Positions 57,101 through 64,000 of a stretch of 64,000 nt of DNA are shown here, one piece after another. The DNA lies in contig CM067546.1 of NCBI GenBank assembly GCA_034509755.1, positions 18,953,648-19,017,647 of the forward strand. Direction: 5' to 3'. The notes beneath the pieces are model-generated. The model was not told the DNA's origin, made no database searches, and worked only from the letters and a program-made list of their open reading frames with translations. Both the position numbers and the translations under genes were made by a program. The DNA is from Anisodus tanguticus. Lineage: Eukaryota > Streptophyta > Magnoliopsida > Solanales > Solanaceae. How positions within the stretch are numbered: position 1 is the first letter of the stretch; every line of letters starts with the position of its first letter.

Positions 57101-60100
57101 GGTGTTGTTGTCTTCACTCCGCTTAAATAATGCAATGCCACCAAGATGGTCGTGGTTTCCATTTTATATCGAGTCGTTATGTAATTTTGACAAAGGTGTC
57201 GCGGTTTTTACTCCAGTTGAATGATGTAATGCCAGCCAAAATGGTCGTGATTTTATTTATTTATTGAGTAAATGATGTAATTACAGAGAAGGTGTTGTTG
57301 TCTTCACTCCAGTTAAATATTGTAATGCCACCAAGATGGTTGTGGTTTTATTTCTATATCGAGTAAGGTGATGTAATTCCAGTGAAGGTGTTGCTATCTT
57401 CACTCCAGATGAATAATATTATTCCAGCCAGATGGTCGTTGTTTTCATTTTATATGGAGTTAGGGGATGTAATTCCGGCGATGCCGTCGCGATCTTCACT
57501 CTAGTTGAATGATTTAATGCCAACCAAGATGGTCGTGGTTTCATTCTATATCGAGTTAGGTAATGTAATTCCGGCAAAGGTGTCACGGTCATCACTCCAA
57601 ATTGAATGATAAATGCCGTACAAGATGGTTGTGGTTTTCTTTCTATATCGAGTAAGGTGATGTAATTCTAGTGATGGTGTTGTTGTCTTCACTCCGCTAA
57701 ATAATGCAATGCCACCAAGATGGTCGTGGTTTCCATTTTATATCGAGTCGTTATGTAATTTTGACAAAGGTGTCGCGGTTTTTACTCCAGCTGAATGATG
57801 TAATGCCAATGCCAAAATGGTCGTGATTTTCTTTATTTATTGAGTAAATGATGTAATTACAGAGAAGGTGTTGTTGTCTTCACTCCAGTTAAATATTGTA
57901 ATGCCAGCCAAGATGGTTGTGGTTTTATTTCTATATCGAGTAAGGTGATGTAATTCCAGTGAAGGTGTTGCTATCTTCACTCCAGCATTGAATAATATTA
58001 TTCCAAATGTATGGTCGTTGTTTTCATTTTATATGGAGTTAGGGGATGTAATTCCGGCGATGTCGTCGCGATCTTCACTCTAGTTGAATGATTTAATGCC
58101 AACCAAGATGGTCGTGGTTTCATTCTATATCGAGTTAGGTAATGTAATTCCGGCAAAGGTGTCACGGTCATCACTCCAGCTTGAATGATAAATGCCGACA
58201 AGATGGTTGTGGTTTTCTTTCTATATCGAGTAAGGTGATGTAATTCTAGTGATGGTGTTGTTGTCTTCACTCCAGCTTAAATAATGCAATGCCACCAAGA
58301 TGGTCGTGGTTTCCATTTTATATCGAGTCGTTATGTAATTTTGACAAAGGTGTCGCGGTTTTTACTCCAAAGGTTGAATGATGTAATGCCACCAAAATGG
58401 TCGTGATTTTCTTTATTTATTGAGTAAATGATGTAATTACGTAGAGAAGGTGTTGTTGTCTTCACTCCGCTTAAATATTGTAATGCCACCCAAGATGGTT
58501 GTGGTTTTATTTCTATATCGAGTAAGTGATGTAATTCCAAGTGAAGGTGTTGCTATCTTCACTCCGCATGAATAATATTATTCCAAATGATGGTCGTTGT
58601 TTTCATTTTATATGGAGTTAGGGGATGTAATTCCGCGATGTGTCGCGCGATCTTCACTCTAGTTGAATGATTTAATGCCAACCAAGATGGTCGTGGTTTC
58701 ATTCTATATCGAGTTAGGTAATGTAATTCCGCAAAGGTGTCACGGTCATCACTCCAAATTGAATGATAAATGCCGACAAGATGGTTGTGGTTTTCTTTCT
58801 ATATCGAGTAAGGTGATGTAATTCTAGTGATGGTGTTGTTGTCTTCACTCCAGCTTAAATAATGCAATGCCACCAAGATGGTCGTGGTTTCCATTTTATA
58901 TCGAGTCGTTTATGTAATTTTGACAAAGGTGTCGCGGTTTTTACTCCAGCTGAATGATGTAATCCACCAAAATGGTCGTGCTTTTCTTTCTATATTGAGT
59001 AAATAATGTAATTACAGAGAAGGTGTTGTTGTCTTCACTCCAGTTAAATATTGTAATGCCAGCCAAGATGGTTGTGGTTTTATTTCTATATCGAGTAAGG
59101 TGATGTAATTCCAGTGAAGGTGTTGCTATCTTCACTCCAGTTGAATAATATTATTCCAAATTATGGTCGTTGTTTTCATTTTATATGGAGTTAGGGGATG
59201 TAATTCCGGCGATGCCGTCGCGATCTTCACTCTAGTTGAATGATTTAATGCCAACCAAGATGGTCGTGGTTTCATTCTATATCGAGTTAGGTAATGTAAT
59301 TCCGCAAAGGTGTCACGGTCATCACTCCAGCTTGAATGATAAATGCCGTACAAGATGGTTGTGGTTTTCTTTCTATATCGAGTAAGGTGATGTAATTCTA
59401 GTGATGGTGTTGTTGTCTTCACTCCGCTTAAATAATGCAATGCCACCAAGATGGTCGTGGTTTCCATTTTATATCGAGTCGTTATGTAATTTTGACAAAG
59501 GTGTCGCGGTTTTTACTCCATGAATGATGTAATGCCACCAAAATGGTCGTGATTTTCTTTATTTATTGAGTAAATGATGTAATTACAGAGAAGGTGTTGT
59601 TGTCTTCACTCCAGTTAAATATTGTAATGCCAACCAAGATGGTTGTGGTTTTATTTCTATATCGAGTAAGGTGATGTAATTCCAGTGAAGGTGTTGCTAT
59701 CTTCACTCCAGATGAATAATATTATTCCAGCCAGATGGTCGTTGTTTTCATTTTATATGGAGTTAGGGGATGTAATTCCGGCGATGCTGTCGCGATCTTC
59801 ACTCTAGTTGAATGATTTAATGCCAACCAAGATGGTCGTGGTTTCATTCTATATCGAGTTAGGTAATGTAATTCCGGCAAAGGTGTCACGGTCATCACTC
59901 CAGTTGAATGATAAATGCCATACAAGATGGTTGTGGTTTTCTTTCTATATCGAGTAAGGTGATGTAATTCTAGTGATGGTGTTGTTGTCTTCACTCCAGT
60001 TAAATAATGCAATGCCACCAAGATGGTCGTGGTTTCCATTTTATATCGAGTCAGGTTATGTAATTTTGACAAAGGTGTCGCGGTTTTTACTCCAGTTGAA

Positions 60101-62614
60101 TGATGTAATGCCAGCCAAAATGGTCGTGATTTTCTTTATTTATTGAGTAAATGATGTAATTACAGAGAAGGTGTTGTTGTCTTCACTCCAGTTAAATATT
60201 GTAATGCCAGCCAAGATGGTTGTGGTTTTATTTCTATATCGAGTAAGGTGATGTAATTCCAGTGAAGGTGTTGCTATCTTCACTCCAGATGAATAATATT
60301 ATTCCAGCCAGATGGTCGTTGTTTTCATTTTATATGGAGTTAGGGGATGTAATTCCGGCGATGCCGTCGCGATCTTCACTCTAGTTGAATGATTTAATGC
60401 CAACCAAGATGGTCGTGGTTTCATTCTATATCGAGTTAGGTAATGTAATTCCGGCAAAGGTGTCACGGTCATCACTCCAGCTGAATGATAAATGCCAGAC
60501 AAGATGGTTGTGGTTTTCTTTCTATATCGAGTAAGGTGATGTAATTCTAGTGATGGTGTTGTTGTCTTCACTCCAGCTTAAATAATGCAATGCCACCAAG
60601 ATGGTCGTGGTTTCCATTTTATATCGAGTCGTTATGTAATTTTGACAAAGGTGTCGCGGTTTTTACTCCAGCTTGAATGATGTAATGCCACCAAAATGGT
60701 CGTGATTTTTCTTTCTATATTGAGTAAATAATGTAATTACAGAGAAGGTGTTGTTGTCTTCACTCCAGTTAAATATTGTAATGCCAGCCAAGATGGTTGT
60801 GGTTTTATTTCTATATCGAGTAAGGTGATGTAATTCCAGTGAAGGTGTTGCTATCTTCACTCCGCATGAATAATATTATTCCAAATTTTATGGTCGTTGT
60901 TTTCATTTTATATGGAGTTAGGGGATGTAATTCCGGGCGATGTTGTCGCGATCTTCACTCTAGTTGAATGATTTAATGCCAACCAAGATGGTCGTGGTTT
61001 CATTCTATATCGAGTTAGGTAATGTAATTCCGAAAGGTGTCACGGTCATCACTCCAATGAATGATAAATGCCGACAAGATGGTTGTGGTTTTCTTTCTAT
61101 ATCGAGTAAGGTGATGTAATTCTAGTGATGGTGTTGTTGTCTTCACTCCGCTTAAATAATGCAATGCCACCAAGATGGTCGTGGTTTCCATTTTATATCG
61201 AGTCGTTATGTAATTTTGACAAAGGTGTCGCGGTTTTTACTCCAGCTGAATGATGTAATGCCACCAAAATGGTCGTGATTTTCTTTATTTATTGAGTAAA
61301 TGATGTAATTACAGAGAAGGTGTTGTTGTCTTCACTCCAGCTAAATATTGTAATGCCACCAAGATGGTTGTGGTTTTATTTCTATATCGAGTAAGGTGAT
61401 GTAATTCCAAAGTGAAGGTGTTGCTATCTTCACTCCAGCATGAATAATATTATTCCAAATTTTATGGTCGTTGTTTTCATTTTATATGGAGTTAGGGGAT
61501 GTAATTCCGGCGATGTCGTCGCGATCTCTCTAGTTGAATGATTTAATGCCAACCAAGATGGTCGTGGTTTCATTCTATATCGAGTTAGGTAATGTAATTC
61601 CGGCAAAGGTGTCACGGTCATCACTCCAATGAATGATAAATGCCGTACAAGATGGTTGTGGTTTTCTTTCTATATCGAGTAAGGTGATGTAATTCTAGTG
61701 ATGGTGTTGTTGTCTTCACTCCAGCTAAATAATGCAATGCCACCAAGATGGTCGTGGTTTCCATTTTATATCGAGTCGTTTATGTAATTTTGACAAAGGT
61801 GTCGCGGTTTTTACTCCAGCTGAATGATGTAATGCCACCAAAATGGTCGTGATTTTCTTTATTTATTGAGTAAATGATGTAATTACGAGAAGGTGTTGTT
61901 GTCTTCACTCCAGCTAAATATTGTAATGCCACCAAGATGGTTGTGGTTTTATTTCTATATCGAGTAAGGTGATGTAATTCCAAGTGAAGGTGTTGCTATC
62001 TTCACTCCGCATGAATAATATTATTCCAAAATGCGATGGTCGTTGTTTTCATTTTATATGGAGTTAGGGGATGTAATTCCGGCGATGTCGTCGCGATCTT
62101 CACTCTAGTTGAATGATTTAATGCCAACCAAGATGGTCGTGGTTTCATTCTATATCGAGTTAGGTAATGTAATTCCGGCAAAGGTGTCACGGTCATCACT
62201 CCAGCTTGAATGATAAATGCCGCACAAGATGGTTGTGGTTTTCTTTCTATATCGAGTAAGGTGATGTAATTCTAGTGATGGTGTTGTTGTCTTCACTCCG
62301 CTTAAATAATGCAATGCCACCAAGATGGTCGTGGTTTCCATTTTATATCGAGTCGTTATGTAATTTTGACAAAGGTGTCGCGGTTTTTACTCCAGCTTGA
62401 ATGATGTAATGCCAGCCAAAATGGTCGTGATTTTCTTTATTTATTGAGTAAATGATGTAATTACAGAGAAGGTGTTGTTGTCTTCACTCCAGTTAAATAT
62501 TGTAATGCCAGCCAAGATGGTTGTGGTTTTATTTCTATATCGAGTAAGGTGATGTAATTCCAGTTGAAGGTGTTGCTATCTTCACTCCAGTTGAATAATA
62601 TTATTCCACCCAGA
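48187..62614 (+). repeat. Array block 5: HOR copies 83-107, CGC/CAGC/CAAAT-type alterations
   Basis: TATGGAG of successive A monomers: 48209, 48789, 49369, 49947, 50524, 51093, 51677, 52257, 52824, 53398, 53971, 54549, 55137, 55722, 56296, 56879, 57453, 58032, 58611, 59184, 59756, 60333, 60911, 61485, 62057. CAG sites become CTCCGCTTAAAT, CTCCAGCTGAAT, CTCCAAATTGAAT, GCCGTACAAG, GTCGTTATG and, at the F/A junction, CCAAATTTTATGG. Spacing varies most here, from 567 to 588 bp. B is uniformly GTAATG. Intact CAG patches persist, for example around 56.7-57.5 kb and 59.6-60.5 kb. Confidence 0.88.
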
Positions 62615-63192
62615 TGGTGGTCGTTTTTTCATTTTATATGGAGTTAGGGGATGTAATTCCGGCGATGCCGTCGCGATCTTCACTCTAGTTGAATGATTTA
62701 ATGCCAACCAAGATGGTCGTGGTTTCATTCTATATCGAGTTAGGTAATGTAATTCCGGCAAAGGTGTCACGGTCATCACTCCAGTTGAATGATAAATGCC
62801 ATACAAGATGGTTGTGGTTTTCTTTCTATATCGAGTAAGGTGATGTAATTCTAGTGATGGTGTTGTTGTCTTCACTCCAGTTAAATAATGCAATGCCAGC
62901 CAAGATGGTCGTGGTTTCCATTTTATATCGAGTCAGGTTATGTAATTTTGACAAAGGTGTCGCGGTTTTTACTCCAGTTGAATGATGTAATGCCAGCCAA
63001 AATGGTCGTGTTTTTCTTTCTATATTGAGTAAATTATGTATTTACAGAGAAGGTGTTGTTGTCTTCACTCCAGTTAAATATTGTAATGCCAGCCAAGATG
63101 GTTGTGGTTTTATTTCTATATCGAGTAAGGTGATGTAATTCCAGTGAAGGTGTTGCTATCTTCACTCCAGATGAATAATATTATTCCAACCA

Positions 63193-63289
63193 GATGGTCG
63201 TTGTTTTCATTTTATATGGAGTTAGGGGATGTAATTCCGGCGATGCTGTCGCGATCTTCACTCTAGTTGAATGATTTAATGCCAACCAA
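63193..63289 (+). repeat. Monomer A (reference copy)
   Basis: 97 bp. Diagnostic TATATGGAGTTAGGGGATG and GCGATGCTGTCGCGATC, which includes an NruI-type TCGCGA palindrome and the only CTG in the HOR. A has no CAG. Where sister monomers read CTCCAGTT and GCCAGCC, A reads CTCTAGTT and GCCAACC. Those sites could be old C-to-T deaminations on opposite strands, and they are almost invariant across all copies. Confidence 0.9.
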
Positions 63290-63384
63290 GATGGTCGTGG
63301 TTTCATTCTATATCGAGTTAGGTAATGTAATTCCGGCAAAGGTGTCACGGTCATCACTCCAGTTGAATGATAAATGCCAGACAA
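63290..63384 (+). repeat. Monomer B (reference copy)
   Basis: 95 bp. Diagnostic GAGTTAGGTAATGTAATTCC, GCAAAGGTGTCACGGTCATC and GATAAATGCCAGACAA. It has two CAG sites, both highly variable between copies. A subtype reads GGTAGTG in place of GGTAATG; it is common before about 12 kb and I saw it last near 25.2 kb. Confidence 0.9.
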
Positions 63385-63481
63385 GATGGTTGTGGTTTTC
63401 TTTCTATATCGAGTAAGGTGATGTAATTCTAGTGATGGTGTTGTTGTCTTCACTCCAGTTAAATAATGCAATGCCAGCCAA
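63385..63481 (+). repeat. Monomer C (reference copy)
   Basis: 97 bp. Diagnostic GATGGTTGTGGTTTTCTTTC, GTAATTCTAGTGATGGTG and AAATAATGCAATGCC. It has two CAG sites in its second half. The internal TTCTAGTGATGG lies where monomer F reads TTCCAGTGAAGG, and unlike that CAG it is nearly invariant between copies. Confidence 0.9.
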
Positions 63482-63578
63482 GATGGTCGTGGTTTCCATT
63501 TTATATCGAGTCAGGTTATGTAATTTTGACAAAGGTGTCGCGGTTTTTACTCCAGTTGAATGATGTAATGCCAGCCAA
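63482..63578 (+). repeat. Monomer D (reference copy)
   Basis: 97 bp. Diagnostic GGTTTCCATTTTATATCGAG, GTTATGTAATTTTGAC and GTCGCGGTTTTTACTCC. It has three CAG sites. The one in GAGTCAGGTTATG is read elsewhere as GTCGGG, GTCGG, GTCGAGG, GTCGTT or GTCGTTT. It is a sensitive marker of which variation block a copy lies in. Confidence 0.9.
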
Positions 63579-63674
63579 AATGGTCGTGATTTTCTTTATT
63601 TATTGAGTAAATGATGTAATTACAGAGAAGGTGTTGTTGTCTTCACTCCAGTTAAATATTGTAATGCCAGCCAA
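63579..63674 (+). repeat. Monomer E (reference copy)
   Basis: 96 bp. Diagnostic TCGTGATTTTCTTTATTTAT, TTGAGTAAATGATGTAATTA and GTTAAATATTGTAATGCC. It joins D through AAAATGG where other joins read AAGATGG. It has three CAG sites, one in TTACAGAGAAGG that is often read TTACGAGAGAAGG. Most E copies are this type; a minority read TCGTGCTTTTCTTTCTATA with AAATAATG. Confidence 0.9.
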
Positions 63675-63770
63675 GATGGTTGTGGTTTTATTTCTATATC
63701 GAGTAAGGTGATGTAATTCCAGTGAAGGTGTTGCTATCTTCACTCCAGTTGAATAATATTATTCCAGCCA
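63675..63770 (+). repeat. Monomer F (reference copy)
   Basis: 96 bp. Diagnostic GGTTTTATTTCTATATCGAG, GGTGTTGCTATCTTCACTCC and the palindrome GAATAATATTATTC. It has four CAG sites, two of them in the F/A junction CCAGCCAGATGG. That junction is the most heavily altered place in the array, with readings such as CCGGCCAGGATGG, CCACCAGGATGG and CCAAATTTTATGG. Confidence 0.9.
63751..63764. repeat. 14-bp perfect palindrome at the end of monomer F
   Basis: GAATAATATTATTC equals its own reverse complement. It recurs once per HOR at the F/A boundary, for example at 728-741, and I saw it preserved in essentially every unit even where flanking CAG sites are scrambled. The other monomers carry related but non-palindromic sequence here. 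Short dyads are a known feature of many centromeric satellites, but any role here is inference. Confidence 0.8.
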
Positions 63771-64000
63771 GATGGTCGTTGTTTTCATTTTATATGGAGT
63801 TAGGGGATGTAATTCCGGCGATGCTGTCGCGATCTTCACTCTAGTTGAATGATTTAATGCCAACCAAGATGGTCGTGGTTTCATTCTATATCGAGTTAGG
63901 TAATGTAATTCCGGCAAAGGTGTCACGGTCATCACTCCAGTTGAATGATAAATGCCAGACAAGATGGTTGTGGTTTTCTTTCTATATCGAGTAAGGTGAT

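Larger units (their letters stand above)
63193..63770 (+). repeat. Reference HOR unit (A-B-C-D-E-F), 578 bp
   Basis: Chosen as the reference because its CAG and CTG sites are intact. It splits into A 97, B 95, C 97, D 97, E 96 and F 96 bp, which sum to 578. All monomers share the skeleton GATGGTyGTkGTTTT, then a TATATCGAG-like box, GATGTAATTC, a GGTGTyG core, TTCACTCCAGTTGAAT, and AATGCCAGCCAA. All six therefore descend from one ancestral monomer and diverged before the six-unit block was amplified. Monomers C, E and F share GTGTTGTTGTC or GTGTTGCTATC cores. B and D share AAAGGTGTC cores. A is the most distinct. The sub-grouping is by eye. Confidence 0.93.
561..64000 (+). repeat. Satellite array: about 110 tandem copies of a 578-bp six-monomer HOR
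   Basis: A continuous direct tandem array. Each unit holds six related monomers of about 96 bp in fixed order A-B-C-D-E-F, and the array starts part-way through E. Monomer A is diagnosed by TATGGAGTTAGGGGATG, B by GAGTTAGGTAATG or GTAGTG, C by GTAATTCTAGTGATGG, D by TTTTGACAAAGGTGTCGCGG, E by TATTGAGTAAATGATG, and F by GGTGTTGCTATCTTCACT. I located 110 A monomers from 774 to 63793. Mean spacing is 63019/109, about 578 bp, with a range of 567-588. All 109 intervals fit exactly one six-monomer unit. There is no unrelated insertion, no orientation change and no missing monomer. This is typical of satellite DNA homogenised by unequal exchange or gene conversion. It carries no plausible genes. Confidence 0.97.
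62615..64000 (+). repeat. Array block 6: HOR copies 108-110, CAG-intact
   Basis: TATGGAG at 62637, 63215 and 63793, and the array runs off the window end within monomer C. Nearly all CAG and CTG sites are intact, making this the cleanest stretch for deriving a consensus. The E monomer near 63008 is the GTGTTTTTC / AAATTATG variant. Copy 108 has GATGGTGGTCGTTTTTTC, a small duplication plus a T-run change, at its A start. Confidence 0.9.

Noticed and set aside
561..64000. Minus-strand ORFs of 60-177 residues in nearly every HOR unit as protein-coding genes
   Set aside because: All are translations of the satellite. They start at whichever ATG is available, end where a 95- or 97-bp monomer shifts the frame, have no conserved start context, and show no recognisable domain. 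Insertions and deletions at CAG sites change the frame freely from copy to copy.
561..64000. CRISPR array or bacterial tandem repeat
   Set aside because: There are no unique spacers between short repeats. The whole 96-bp monomer is repetitive, the HOR extends for 63 kb, and no cas-like genes are present.
561..64000. CENP-B box or telomeric repeat
   Set aside because: I saw no TTCGTTGG...CGGGA-like box in any monomer and no TTTAGGG, TTAGGG or similar short telomeric tandem.
1..64000. Transposable element, rDNA, 5S RNA or tRNA gene embedded in the array
   Set aside because: The continuous A-F register leaves no room for an insertion. The largest deviation from 578 bp is 11 bp, and no terminal repeats or conserved RNA motifs are visible.

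Overview
The window is one long tandem satellite DNA array from a eukaryotic genome. I find no gene, RNA gene or transposon in it. A plant nuclear genome is the best guess. The repeat is AT-rich and highly homogeneous, and almost all copy-to-copy variation falls on CAG/CTG trinucleotides. CAG/CTG is a CHG cytosine-methylation context typical of plants, so this points to heavy CHG methylation. I do not recognise the satellite family or the species.

Layout. Positions 1-560 hold six and a bit divergent monomers of about 97 bp, all on the minus strand. They do not follow the order seen in the rest of the window. At 560/561 the orientation flips. From 561 to 64000 the array runs uninterrupted on the plus strand as a higher-order repeat (HOR) of six distinct monomers, here named A-F (97, 95, 97, 97, 96 and 96 bp in the reference copy at 63193-63770). 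The HOR averages about 578 bp. By hand I placed 110 successive A monomers, with spacings from 567 to 588 bp. No monomer is gained or lost in any of the 109 intervals.

Variation. Each HOR has 14 CAG sites and one CTG site, and these carry nearly all the differences. CAG becomes CGG, CG, CGC, CAGC, CAAAT or similar, and CTG becomes CTTTG, TTTG, TCG or CCG. Matching monomer positions where the consensus reads TAG or CAA are almost invariant. The altered state runs in blocks of a few hundred bp to several kb. The types are CAG-intact at 0.6-2.5 kb, 7.1-11.7 kb and 62.4-64 kb, CGG-type alternating with intact at about 12-48 kb, and CGC/CAAAT-type at about 48-62 kb. The most economical reading is consensus error at methylated cytosines in a nanopore-type assembly. 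Beneath that noise are real HOR subtypes: a linked D/E/F variant, an A variant enriched at the left end, and two copies 22.6 kb apart that share several rare variants.

The many minus-strand reading frames arise because a 96-bp monomer equals 32 codons. They are translations of the repeat, not genes. The window looks like the edge of a satellite array (divergent inverted monomers) next to its homogenised core. Whether it is centromeric, pericentromeric or a heterochromatic knob cannot be decided from sequence alone.
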